Positions 15,913 to 24,161 of a stretch of 64,000 nucleotides of DNA are shown one piece after another (positions within the stretch are counted from its first letter, which is position 1; each line of letters starts with the position of its first letter). The notes under the pieces are model-generated. The model saw only the letters and a list, made by a program, of their open reading frames with translations. It searched no databases and had not been told where the DNA came from. Origin of the DNA: SZAS-79 sp965279075 (GTDB taxonomy: Bacteria; Pseudomonadota; Gammaproteobacteria; Burkholderiales; SG8-39); contig CBDIHI010000012.1 of the NCBI GenBank assembly GCA_965279075.1, forward strand, positions 372,001-436,000, written 5' to 3'. Made by a program: the position numbers and the translations under genes.

Positions 15913-16619
15913 TGCTCGAGATCGAGGCGGTGCACGCCCACTACGGCCTGTCGCACATCCTGCAGGGCGTGACCCTGTCGATCGGCAAGGGCGAGGTGGT
16001 GGGCGTTTTCGGGCGCAACGGGGTGGGCAAGACCACGCTGGTGAAGACCGTCGCCGGCTGGGTGAAGCCTAGCGCGGGTTCGATCCGGCTGGAGGGCCGT
16101 GCCATCGGGGGGCTTGCGTCGGATCGCATCTGCCGCCACGGCATCGGCCTCGTGCCTGAAGACCGGCGCGTGTTCCCCGGCCTCACAGTCGAGGAGAACC
16201 TGCGCCTCGGCCTGATGCAGTCGCCCGGCCGCCCGCGCGAGGAGCGCGACCGCGCGATCGAACGCATCTTCGGGCGCTTCCCGCGCCTCGCCGAGCGCCG
16301 CCGCCAGATGGGCACCACGCTGTCGGGCGGCGAGCAGCAGATGCTCGCGATCGCGCGCGTGCTCGCGGGCGCGCCGCGGCTGCTCCTGATCGACGAACCG
16401 ACCGAGGGGCTCGCGCCGATGATCGTCGACGAGATCTTCGCCTTGATTTCAGAGCTGCGCACCGACGGCATCCCGGTGCTGCTGGTGGAGCAGAACGTCG
16501 TGCGGGCGCTGGAGGTCTGCGACCGCTTCGTGGCGCTGGAGCGCGGCGCCATCGTGTTTTCCGGGTCGGCGAAGTCGCAGGCCGACCGGGACAGACTGAT
16601 CGCGGCGATCGCGGTCTAG
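15912..16619 (+). CDS. livF: Branched-chain amino acid-type ABC transporter ATP-binding protein LivF
   Basis: The 235-residue ATPase has Walker A GRNGVGKTT (about residues 35-43), the LivF motif HGIGLVPEDRRVFPGLTVEENL, signature LSGGEQQMLAIAR and Walker B LLLIDEPTEGLAP. It pairs with LivG. The start shares one base with the livG stop (TGATG). It ends 28 bp before the acyl-CoA ligase gene, so the importer and the ligase are probably co-transcribed. Confidence 0.94.
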   Translation: MLEIEAVHAHYGLSHILQGVTLSIGKGEVVGVFGRNGVGKTTLVKTVAGWVKPSAGSIRLEGRAIGGLASDRICRHGIGLVPEDRRVFPGLTVEENLRLGLMQSPGRPREERDRAIERIFGRFPRLAERRRQMGTTLSGGEQQMLAIARVLAGAPRLLLIDEPTEGLAPMIVDEIFALISELRTDGIPVLLVEQNVVRALEVCDRFVALERGAIVFSGSAKSQADRDRLIAAIAV

Positions 16620-16647
16620 GCAGTACCGGACGAAGGAAGGACCAAGC

Positions 16648-18183
16648 ATGTTTGACCTGGGACGCACATTCCTGCAAAGCGTCGAGCGGCGGCCGCACCG
16701 GCTCGCCATTGTCGACGGCGCCACGCGGCTCACCTATGCGGAGTGGTACGAGCGCATCCGCCGCGTGGCCGGTGCGCTGTCGGCGCTGGGCCTCGCGCGC
16801 GGCGACCACGTCGTGGTGGTGCTGCAGAACCGCTGGGAGATGGCCACGCTGCACTGGGCCTGCCAGATGCTCGGCGTCATCGTCACGCCGATCAACTGGC
16901 GCTCGAAGGGCGACGAGATCGAGTACTGCGCGCTCGACGCGGGCGCCCGCGCGATCGTCTACGAGCCGGTCAGCGCGGAAGCGGCAATGGAATCGGCCGC
17001 GTGCAAGTCCATCCCGCGCATCGCGGTAGGCGGCGCCGGGGGCGGGACGCACGCGTTCGAGGACCTGCTGGCGGGGGCGCCGCTCGCGCAGCCTTTCCAT
17101 GCCGGTGCCGACGACGTCTCGCTGATGCTCTATACCTCGGGCACCACGGGCCGGCCCAAGGGCGTGCCGCGGCGCCATCGCGCGGAGCGTGCCGCCGCCG
17201 TCGCGCAGGTCGCGCAGTACAGCTACGCGGTGGGCGAGGTCACGCTGGGCGTGATGCCGATGTACCACACGATGGGCGTCAGGTCGCTCCTGTCGATGGC
17301 GATCGTCGACGGCACGGTGGTCTGCCTGCCGCGCTTCGAGGCGGCCGAGGCGCTGCGGCTGGTCGCGGCCGAGAAGGTCACCAACCTTTTCCTCGTGCCC
17401 ACGCTCTACCACGACCTGCTGGCGCATCCGGCCTTTGCCGGGACCGACATCTCCTCCGTGCGCACCATAGGCTTCGCGGGCGCGCCGATGAACGACGCGC
17501 TGCTGCAGCGCCTCTCGGCCGCTTTCGAGCCCGAGCTCTTCGTGAACCACTACGGCTCCTCCGAGATCTACACCTTCACGATCGACCAGGACGCGCCGGC
17601 CAAGCCCGGCAGCGCGGGGCGCGCGGGGTTCAACTGCCGCATCCGCGTGGTGAAGCTCGACGGCGGGACCGGGCGCAGCGGGCCGGATGCTCTGGCCGCG
17701 CCGGGCGAGGAGGGCCAGATCATCGCCGACCTGTCCGGCGACGAGGCCTTCGAGGGCTACTGGAACCGCCCCGATGCCGACGAAAAAGCGCTGCGCGAAG
17801 GCTGGTATTTCACCGGCGACACGGGCTACATCGACGCCGACGGTGACCTCTACGTGACCGGCCGGGTCGACGACATGATCATCTCGGGCGGGGAGAACAT
17901 CTCCCCGGTCGACATCGAATCCGTGCTGTCCCTGCACCCGGCGGTGGACGAGGTCGCGGTCGCGGGCCTGCCGGACGAGCGCTGGGGGCAGAAGGTCGTC
18001 GCCTTCATCAAGGCCCGGGGCGCGGTCGACGCGGCGGCGCTGGACGCCCATTGCCGGACCTCCGCGCTGCCCAATTACAAGCGCCCCCGCGAGTACGTTT
18101 TCGTGCAGGCCGTGCCCAAGTCGCCCGTGGGCAAGATCCTGAGGCGTAAGCTCGTTTCGGGGGAGTTCGACAAGGACGGGTAG
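16648..18183 (+). CDS. AMP-dependent acyl-CoA synthetase/ligase
   Basis: The 511-residue protein is an ANL-superfamily adenylating enzyme: P-loop YTSGTTGRPKGVPRRH around residue 162-177, YGSSEIYTF for the A5 region, YFTGDTGYIDADGDLYVTGR and DDMIISGGENISPVDIE for the hinge, and the C-terminal catalytic lysine in SPVGKILRRKL. It activates a carboxylic acid to an acyl-CoA through an acyl-adenylate. A GAAGGA ribosome site precedes the ATG. It is the last gene of the catabolic cluster, consistent with activating the imported or oxidised acid; chain type is not evident. Confidence 0.92.
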   Translation: MFDLGRTFLQSVERRPHRLAIVDGATRLTYAEWYERIRRVAGALSALGLARGDHVVVVLQNRWEMATLHWACQMLGVIVTPINWRSKGDEIEYCALDAGARAIVYEPVSAEAAMESAACKSIPRIAVGGAGGGTHAFEDLLAGAPLAQPFHAGADDVSLMLYTSGTTGRPKGVPRRHRAERAAAVAQVAQYSYAVGEVTLGVMPMYHTMGVRSLLSMAIVDGTVVCLPRFEAAEALRLVAAEKVTNLFLVPTLYHDLLAHPAFAGTDISSVRTIGFAGAPMNDALLQRLSAAFEPELFVNHYGSSEIYTFTIDQDAPAKPGSAGRAGFNCRIRVVKLDGGTGRSGPDALAAPGEEGQIIADLSGDEAFEGYWNRPDADEKALREGWYFTGDTGYIDADGDLYVTGRVDDMIISGGENISPVDIESVLSLHPAVDEVAVAGLPDERWGQKVVAFIKARGAVDAAALDAHCRTSALPNYKRPREYVFVQAVPKSPVGKILRRKLVSGEFDKDG

Positions 18184-18275
18184 GGGGTCATGTCAACCGT
18201 CCGGCCGGGTGCGCGTTATCCGGCGTGGATCCGCTTTGGACCGCCCAAATACCTGTCTCCAGGAGGACATTCTTC

Positions 18276-18485
18276 ATGACCATGCAAAAACTCGTCGCCG
18301 CGCTGATCGCCACGGCCTTCTCCGCTTCCGTGTTCGCCCAGGCCGCCGCACCGGCCGCCCCGGCCAAGGCCCCGGCCCCGGCTGCTGCGCCCGCCGCCGC
18401 TGCGGACGCCAAGCCCGCCGCCGACAAGCCCATGAAAGCCAAGAAGTCCAAGGGCAAGAAGAAAGGCGCCAAGAAGGCCTCGTAA
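18276..18485 (+). CDS. Small secreted Ala/Pro/Lys-rich protein
   Basis: This 69-residue protein has a clear signal peptide (MTMQKLVAALIATAFSASVFAQ, cleavage after AFAQ-like VFAQ) and a mature part of alternating Ala/Pro followed by a Lys-rich tail. I recognise no enzyme domain. Similar low-complexity basic exported peptides are common in Burkholderiales and have no assigned function. AGGAGG at 18261-18266 is an excellent ribosome site nine bases before the ATG at 18276, so the upstream in-frame ATG at 18225 is unlikely. A strong terminator follows at 18505, so it looks like a short monocistronic unit, possibly highly expressed. Confidence 0.75.
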   Translation: MTMQKLVAALIATAFSASVFAQAAAPAAPAKAPAPAAAPAAAADAKPAADKPMKAKKSKGKKKGAKKAS

Positions 18486-18504
18486 GAGCCTTTCCGCCGG
18501 TTCG

Positions 18505-18543
18505 AAGGCCCGCCCGGGGCGACCCGGGCGGGCCTTTGTTTTT
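18505..18543 (+). terminator. Strong intrinsic terminator after the small secreted protein
   Basis: A perfect 14-bp GC-rich stem (AAGGCCCGCCCGGG, then its reverse complement) with a GCGA tetraloop spans 18505-18536 and is followed by TGTTTTT. It sits 20 bp after the stop of the small secreted protein gene and before the thioredoxin gene, so it ends transcription of the former. Confidence 0.9.
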
Positions 18544-18611
18544 CAGGGGCTTGGCGCTTGTTGCAGGGGCGCCTCCGGGGTAGATTGGGCGCCCTTTCAC
18601 GCGACGCACCC

Positions 18612-19148
18612 ATGGATCGCAGGACATTCTTGAAGGCCGGACTCGCCGCCGTGCTCATGCTTGCCGTCCTTCCGGCCGCGCGATCGGCCCCGGCCGCCGA
18701 TTTCAAGCCGTGGGCCGGCGGTCCCACCCCGGCGCTGGACCTCAAGGACCTTCAGGCCGCGCAGCACAGGCTGGCGGCCTACCGCGGCAAGGTCGTGGTG
18801 CTGAATTTCTGGGCCACCTGGTGCGAGCCGTGCCGCGACGAGATGCCCTCGTTCAACAAGCTGCGCCAGTCGCTCGCGGGCAAGCCCGTCGTGCTGCTCG
18901 CGGTGAACATAGGCGAGGGCGAGGGGCGCATCGAGGCCTTCCTGAAGAAGGTGCCGGTGGACTTCCCGGTGCTGCTCGACCGCGACGCGAAGGTCTCCCG
19001 CGAATGGAAGGTGCGCCTGATGCCCACCACCTTCATCATCGGCACCGACGGCCGCGTGCGCTTCAGCTACGCGGGCGAGCGCGACTGGGCCGACGACGCC
19101 GTGCGCGCGAAGCTCCTCGCGCTCGCGGCGGAGCCGGTTAAGCGATAA
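18612..19148 (+). CDS. TlpA-like thiol-disulfide oxidoreductase (exported)
   Basis: The 178-residue protein begins with MDRRTFLKAGLAAVLML, a twin-arginine-like or Sec signal, and then a thioredoxin/TlpA fold. The redox motif is WATWCEPCR with C71 and C74; the cis-proline segment is RLMPTTFIIG. Such proteins reduce disulfides in the periplasm, for example in cytochrome c maturation, or supply thiols. The ATG at 18612 is chosen because it starts the signal peptide. No cytochrome maturation genes are adjacent, so its partner is unknown. Confidence 0.88.
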   Translation: MDRRTFLKAGLAAVLMLAVLPAARSAPAADFKPWAGGPTPALDLKDLQAAQHRLAAYRGKVVVLNFWATWCEPCRDEMPSFNKLRQSLAGKPVVLLAVNIGEGEGRIEAFLKKVPVDFPVLLDRDAKVSREWKVRLMPTTFIIGTDGRVRFSYAGERDWADDAVRAKLLALAAEPVKR

Positions 19149-19176
19149 TCCGGCCTTCGTCCTTTCCCGCTCCCCG

Positions 19177-20019
19177 ATGAAGCTCCGCATCCTGTTCGCC
19201 GCGCTGGCGCTCGCCCCGTTCGCCGCATCCGCACCGGCGCTCGCGCAGGTTGACACCGGCGTGACCGCGCCTTTCGTCACCACGCCGTCCGACGTCGTCG
19301 AGAAGATGCTGGCACTGGCCCGCACCGGGCCCGCCGATTACGTCGTCGACCTCGGCTCGGGCGACGGGCGCATCGTGATAACCGCGGCGAAGAAATTCGG
19401 CGCGCGCGGCCTCGGCCTCGAACTCGACCCGAAGCTCGTGCAAATGAGCCGCGATGGCGCGCGAGCCGCGGGCGTGGCGGACCGCACGGAATTCCGCGTG
19501 CAGGACGTGCTCGTCGCCGATTTCTCGCAGGCCTCGGTCGTGACGGTCTACCTGCTGCCGGGCCTGATGGCGCAGCTCTCGCCGATCTTCCTCGACAAGT
19601 TGAAGGCCGGGTCGCGCATCGTCACGCACGCGTTCGTGTTCCCCAGTTGGAAGCCCGACCGCATCGAGAAGATCCGCCTCGCCGTGCCGCATCCGTCGCA
19701 GGGCGACGAGAGCACGATCTTCCTGTGGGTTGTGCCGGCCGACGCGCGCGGCGCGTGGCGCGCGCCGGCCCGCGATGGCGACTGGCGCGTGAAGATCGAC
19801 CAGAACTTCCAGGAAGTCGAAGTCGAAGGCGAGGCCGGCAACGCGAAACTCGCCGTCGCCGGGGCGAAGCTCGAGGGCACGCAGCTGCGCTTCTCGGGCA
19901 CGCTGCGCGGCGCGCCTTACTCTTTCCGCGGCACCGTCGAGAAAGGCCGCATCGCGGGCGAAGTCGAACTGGCCGACGGCGCCTCCAAACGCATTCTCCC
20001 CATGGTGTTCTCCAAATGA
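19177..20019 (+). CDS. Exported class I SAM-dependent methyltransferase-like protein
   Basis: The 280-residue protein opens with a typical signal peptide (MKLRILFAALALAPFAAS, cleavage near ALAQ at residue 24). The next 150 residues are a Rossmann methyltransferase: VVDLGSGDGRIVI (SAM motif I, about residues 59-71), LGLELDPKLV (motif II acidic residue) and the FVTTPSDVVEKML lead-in known from the FAM173/ATPSCKMT-like protein lysine methyltransferases. The C-terminal 90 residues look like a beta-rich domain. A SAM enzyme with an export signal is odd because SAM is cytosolic; the hydrophobic segment could instead be a membrane anchor. It is translationally coupled to the next gene. Confidence 0.8.
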   Translation: MKLRILFAALALAPFAASAPALAQVDTGVTAPFVTTPSDVVEKMLALARTGPADYVVDLGSGDGRIVITAAKKFGARGLGLELDPKLVQMSRDGARAAGVADRTEFRVQDVLVADFSQASVVTVYLLPGLMAQLSPIFLDKLKAGSRIVTHAFVFPSWKPDRIEKIRLAVPHPSQGDESTIFLWVVPADARGAWRAPARDGDWRVKIDQNFQEVEVEGEAGNAKLAVAGAKLEGTQLRFSGTLRGAPYSFRGTVEKGRIAGEVELADGASKRILPMVFSK

Positions 20020-21626
20020 AAGTCGCAGACAAGCTGGCCGCAACGCTCAGCGCCTACGGGGCCCGCTGGGCCTTCGGCATCCCCGGCAACGACGTGCTCG
20101 AGACCGTGCGCGCGTGCGAGGAGGCCGGCATCGAATTCGTGCTGGGCAAGAGCGAGCCCTCCTGCGCGTTCATGGCCGATGCCGCCTACCAGCTCACCGG
20201 AAAGCCCACGGTGCTGATCCCGGCGCTCGGGCCCGGCATCTCGAACGCGATGTCGGGCATCGCGGGTGCGATGCAGGAGCGCTCTGCGGTCGCGGTGCTG
20301 TGCGGCGAGATGGCCACGAAGCAGATGGGCATCTACAACCACCAGGTGTTCGACCATGTCGCGCTGGCCCGGCCGGTCACCAAGTACGCCGAGACGCTGA
20401 ACCCCAGGCGCGCGTCCCAGCAGCTCGCCAAGGCGCTCGACATTGCGCTGGCCTACCCGGCGGGCCCGGTGTTCCTAAACGTGCCTTCGGACGCGAACCG
20501 CGAGGAGGCGACTGCGGAGGACACCAGGACGCCGGTGCCGCGCGCGGCGACGGCGTTGTCGGCCACTGCCGCCCATGCACTGGCCGCGAAGCTTGCAAAG
20601 GCGAAGCGCCCGCTGGCGCTCGCCGGGCGCGGCGCGCTGATCGGCGACACGCCGGCCGCCTTCACGCGCTTCGTCGAGGGCTGGAAGCTGCCGTTCTTCA
20701 CGACTTACAAGGCCAAGGGCATCTGCGGCGATACCCATCCCCTGTGCCTCGGCAGCGTGGGCCTGTCGCCCGTCGTCGACGCGGAGAACCTGGAACTCAT
20801 CCGCGAGGCCGACTGCATCGTGCTGGTCGGCTTCGACCCGATCGAGCTGCGCGACGCGTGGCTCGACGCCTGGCCCGAGGCGCTGCCGGTCATCAGCATC
20901 GACTGGGCCGCGCTGAACCACCGCATCTTCCCGGTCGGCGAGGAGGCGCTCGGCGATGTGCCCGCGATCCTCGGCCAGGTGGCCCCGGCGTCCGCCGCCG
21001 CCAACGCGTGGACCGCCGCGCGATTCGACGCCCTGCGCGCCAAGGTCGCGCACATCGTGCGGCCGCGGACTCCGGCCAAGGGCATCAGCCCCGCGGCGCT
21101 GTTCCATGCCGTCAGCGCACAAGCCAAGGACGACTGGGTCATGACCGTGGACGTGGGCGCGCACCGCATCCTCGCCAACCACGTGCTGCAATGCCGGGTG
21201 CCCGGCCAGCTGATGCAGTCGAACGGCCTCGGGTGCATGGGCTATGCAGTGCCTGCGGCGATCGCGGCGCAATTGGTGCACCCCGAGCGCACCGTGGTGG
21301 CCATGCTCGGCGACGGCTGCATGCTGATGACGCAGGGCGAGCTCGCGCTGGCCGCCGAGAGGAAGCTACCGATTGTTGTCGTCGTGCTGAACGACGCGGC
21401 GCTCGCGCTGATCAAGCTCAAGCAGTCGAAGATGAACATGTCGCCGCGCGCGACCGACTTCGTCTCGCCCGACTTCGCGAAGATCGCCGAGGGCTTCGGC
21501 GCGAAGGGCGTGCGGGTCGACACGATCGAGGCGTTCGGCAAGGCGTTGGCCGAAGCGGTGGCCTCGCGGCGCTTCACGCTCATCGACGCGCAGGTGGACC
21601 CGTCCGAGTACTGGGACCAGATGTGA
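20016..21626 (+). CDS. Acetolactate synthase-like ThDP-dependent enzyme
   Basis: The 536-residue protein has the three-domain layout of the acetolactate synthase/benzoylformate decarboxylase family. The activating Glu is in GKSEPSCAFMADAAYQLTG (about E47), the central domain covers about 190-320, and the PP domain carries LGDGCMLMTQGELALAAER with the closing Asn in VVLNDAALA. It binds ThDP and Mg2+ in the cytoplasm. Whether it condenses or decarboxylates 2-oxo acids cannot be read. Its ATG overlaps the methyltransferase stop and its stop overlaps the start of the esterase-like gene, so three unrelated genes are translationally linked. Confidence 0.88.
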   Translation: MKVADKLAATLSAYGARWAFGIPGNDVLETVRACEEAGIEFVLGKSEPSCAFMADAAYQLTGKPTVLIPALGPGISNAMSGIAGAMQERSAVAVLCGEMATKQMGIYNHQVFDHVALARPVTKYAETLNPRRASQQLAKALDIALAYPAGPVFLNVPSDANREEATAEDTRTPVPRAATALSATAAHALAAKLAKAKRPLALAGRGALIGDTPAAFTRFVEGWKLPFFTTYKAKGICGDTHPLCLGSVGLSPVVDAENLELIREADCIVLVGFDPIELRDAWLDAWPEALPVISIDWAALNHRIFPVGEEALGDVPAILGQVAPASAAANAWTAARFDALRAKVAHIVRPRTPAKGISPAALFHAVSAQAKDDWVMTVDVGAHRILANHVLQCRVPGQLMQSNGLGCMGYAVPAAIAAQLVHPERTVVAMLGDGCMLMTQGELALAAERKLPIVVVVLNDAALALIKLKQSKMNMSPRATDFVSPDFAKIAEGFGAKGVRVDTIEAFGKALAEAVASRRFTLIDAQVDPSEYWDQM

Positions 21627-22555
21627 TGGAGGCCGTGCGGCGCGGCCTGCTTGCGCTGCTGGCCGTCCTGCCCACGGCGGCTCTCGCGCTGCCGCCGGGG
21701 GATCACGCGATCTCGTTCGGCAGCCGCAGGGAGGCGCGCTCCTACATCCTGCACGTGCCGCAGGTGCTGGGCCCGCGGCCCGCGCTGGTGCTGAATTTTC
21801 ATGGCGGTGGCGGCCACGGCGCGGGCCAGCAAAAGGCCTCGCGCATGGACGCGCTGGCCGACAAGGAAGGCTTCCTCGTCGCCTATCCCGAAGGCACCGG
21901 CCCGCTCGACGGCACGCTGCAGACCTGGAACGCCGGCGGGTGCTGCGGCAGCGCGGCCCTCGACGACGTCGACGACGTGGGTTACGTGAAGCGCATGCTG
22001 TTCGACCTGTCGCGGCGCCAGGCCTACGACCCCGCGCGCGTTTACGCGACCGGCATCGCCAACGGCGCGATGATGGCGTACCGCCTCGGCGCGGAGTTGT
22101 CCGACCGGATCGCCGCCGTCGCCGGCGTGGCCGGCGTGATCGCCGTCGAGCATCCACCTACGGCCCGGCGGGTGCCGGTCCTGCACATCCACAGCGTCGA
22201 CGACCGGGGCGCGCCGTACGCCGGGGGCCTCGGCCCATCGCTGCCGATGGCGCGGGCGCAGATCCTCCACCTGTCGGTCGAGGCGGCCCTCGCCGACTGG
22301 GCGAAGGCTGACGGCTGCACCGGAGGTCCGGAGGCGCGCGAGAAGAAGGCGTGGCAGGGCCACACGGCGACGCTGCTCGCGTACACCGGGTGCGGCGCCG
22401 AAGTGCTGCACTGGAAGCTCACGGGCGCCGGCCACGGGTGGCCGGGCGGCGAGCAGGATACTTTCGCGAAGCCGCCGGTTCCCGGCACTTCGGTCATCGA
22501 CGCGAACGAGGTGATCTGGAAATTCTTCCGGCGGAACAGCCTGCTGGCGCCGTAA
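21626..22555 (+). CDS. Exported PHB-depolymerase/feruloyl-esterase-like (LpqC family) protein without the nucleophile serine
   Basis: The 309-residue protein has a signal peptide (about residues 1-21) and the alpha/beta hydrolase pattern of the LpqC/poly(3-hydroxybutyrate) depolymerase family: LVLNFHGGGGHGAGQQ, DEGFLVAYPEG-like ADKEGFLVAYPEG, and GHGWPGG near the C-terminus for the histidine. At the nucleophile elbow, where relatives have GxSNG, this protein reads TGIANGAMMAYRLG, with Ala at position 145 (codon GCC, 22058-22060). The acid and His regions remain. It may be catalytically dead, use another residue, or bind rather than cleave. The start shares a base with the preceding stop (TGATG). 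Confidence 0.85.
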   Translation: MEAVRRGLLALLAVLPTAALALPPGDHAISFGSRREARSYILHVPQVLGPRPALVLNFHGGGGHGAGQQKASRMDALADKEGFLVAYPEGTGPLDGTLQTWNAGGCCGSAALDDVDDVGYVKRMLFDLSRRQAYDPARVYATGIANGAMMAYRLGAELSDRIAAVAGVAGVIAVEHPPTARRVPVLHIHSVDDRGAPYAGGLGPSLPMARAQILHLSVEAALADWAKADGCTGGPEAREKKAWQGHTATLLAYTGCGAEVLHWKLTGAGHGWPGGEQDTFAKPPVPGTSVIDANEVIWKFFRRNSLLAP

Positions 22556-22586
22556 TTTATCGAGATTAGTTTTTCAAACCCAAGGA

Positions 22587-22629
22587 CAGGAGCCGCTCTC
22601 CTGCCAGTTGATGTACCGGTATCGGTACA
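22587..22629. repeat. Dispersed 43-bp intergenic repeat, copy 1
   Basis: This stretch matches 39282-39324 at 39 of 43 positions. It starts with CAGGAGCCGCTCT and ends with the palindromic core TGTACCGGTATCGGTACA (22612-22629; 7-bp arms around GTAT). In this copy CAGGAG/CTCCTG can also form a small hairpin, and TTTTTT follows the core. It lies between two convergent genes, as does the second copy, so a terminator or REP-like role is possible. Confidence 0.75.
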
Positions 22630-22712
22630 TTTTTTACGGTACACGCGCAGCGGCGCGGCGCGCGGAATCTCGCAGGTGTTGATCCGCGCGCCCGGCATCG
22701 TGATCGTCGCCC

Positions 22713-24110
22713 TTACGCCGGCCAGGCCGCGGCGTGGTGCCCGAGCGGCACGGGCGGTCGCGCCCAACAGGCGGGAGTGTCCGGCAGCTGCACCACGGGC
22801 TTCAGGTGGCGGATGCGGCCGTCGGGCGCGTCCACTTCCGTGCACAGTGCGTCGATCTCAGCGGCCGGCAGGTCCTCGGGCAAGCTTTCGAGCGACGCGG
22901 GCGCGAGCACCCCGCGGTCGACGATCCATTGCCCGGTGCGCGCAAGCGACACGCGCACGAGCCAGCTGCCGCCTTCGCGCGCGCGGCGCGCAAGCGCCAG
23001 CATCGCGCCGTACGCCATCAGGTAGCCGCTGACGTAGTCGATCGCCGACACCGGCAGCAACGAAGGCTTGCCGGCCGTTGTCGAAGCATGCGCCATGCCG
23101 CTCACGCACTGCACGATGCTGTCGAAGCCGCGCCGCTCGCGCCACGGCCCGGTCGTGCCCCAGGCGGAGAGCGTCACGCAGACGATGCCGGGGCGCTGCT
23201 TTGCAAGGGCTTCGGGCGAGAATCCTCGCGCCGCGAGCGACCCGGGCCGGTACGACTGCGAGAACACGTCGCAGGTGCGCGCGAGCTCGCGCAGCGTAGC
23301 GATCCCTTTCTCGTCGCGCAGGTCGAGGCGCGCGGAGAGTTTGCCGATGCCGGTGTCGAGTTCCACGAGGCCGGAATCGGGCAGGTGCGCGGCCGTGAGC
23401 TTGAGGACGTCCGCGCCGTGTTCGGCCAGCGTGCGTGCGCAGGTGGGGCCGGCGAGCACGCGCGTGAGGTCGAGCACGCGCACGCCGGCGAGAGGGCGCG
23501 CCGCAGCCGGCATCGGCTCGGGAGGCGCATCGCCGATGCGCACGATCTCGAGCAGCGGTTGCGCCGCGACCGCAGCGCGCTGCGGGTGCTGCGCCCATTC
23601 GGCCTCGGTGCGCACGTAGCCCGCGCAGCCGCCCGCGGCGTGGATCGCGTCCTCCAGCGCAAGGCCGTCCCAGGCGAGGCTCGCGGCCTCCGCGGCTTTA
23701 CGGTCCGCGGCGCCGCCCAGCACTTTCATCGCCGCTTCGCGGTGGTTGGCGAAGTTGCAGTGGATGCTGACCCAGCGGCCGCCTTTCACGGGGTAGAAGC
23801 CGGAGTAGGCGTCCCAGATCGGCGGGATCGGCTTGCCGTCGATGGTCAGGTACTTCGCGCTGCGCAGCGACGTGGCCGCCGCGCGCACGTCGACCGACAC
23901 CGCCTGCGCGTGCCCGCCGCGCAGCGTCCACAGGTCCGCCGCCGCCACGCCGGTGGCCGCGATCGAAGCCGCACCCGCGGCGCCGACCCGGTAGCGCGTG
24001 CGCACCACGGGGTCGTCGCCTTCGATGCGCACGGCGTCGGCCGCGGAGGCAGGCCGCCCGCCGGGGGGGAGCAGTTCGTGGAGTGCTGCGGTGGGGATCG
24101 ATGCGGGCAT
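22713..24110 (-). CDS. CaiB/BaiF family (class III) CoA transferase
   Basis: The 465-residue protein contains the class III CoA-transferase core PLAGVRVLDLTRVLAGPTCARTLAEHGADVLKL (from about residue 222), then LDLRDEKG, the RGFDSIVQCVSG segment carrying the catalytic Asp, and DYVSGYLMAYGAML. An unusual feature is that the first 220 residues, with FYPVKGGRWVSIHCNF, resemble the part that normally comes after this core, so the protein looks like a partial tandem of the family fold. It moves CoA between organic acids. ATG at 24110 is chosen; it is divergent from the DUF3237 gene. Substrates are unknown. Confidence 0.87.
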   Translation of the reverse strand: MPASIPTAALHELLPPGGRPASAADAVRIEGDDPVVRTRYRVGAAGAASIAATGVAAADLWTLRGGHAQAVSVDVRAAATSLRSAKYLTIDGKPIPPIWDAYSGFYPVKGGRWVSIHCNFANHREAAMKVLGGAADRKAAEAASLAWDGLALEDAIHAAGGCAGYVRTEAEWAQHPQRAAVAAQPLLEIVRIGDAPPEPMPAAARPLAGVRVLDLTRVLAGPTCARTLAEHGADVLKLTAAHLPDSGLVELDTGIGKLSARLDLRDEKGIATLRELARTCDVFSQSYRPGSLAARGFSPEALAKQRPGIVCVTLSAWGTTGPWRERRGFDSIVQCVSGMAHASTTAGKPSLLPVSAIDYVSGYLMAYGAMLALARRAREGGSWLVRVSLARTGQWIVDRGVLAPASLESLPEDLPAAEIDALCTEVDAPDGRIRHLKPVVQLPDTPACWARPPVPLGHHAAAWPA

Positions 24111-24161
24111 GACGATGCGTTTTCGCACAGAATGCAGGGTGCACGCAAGGAGGGAGGAGGC

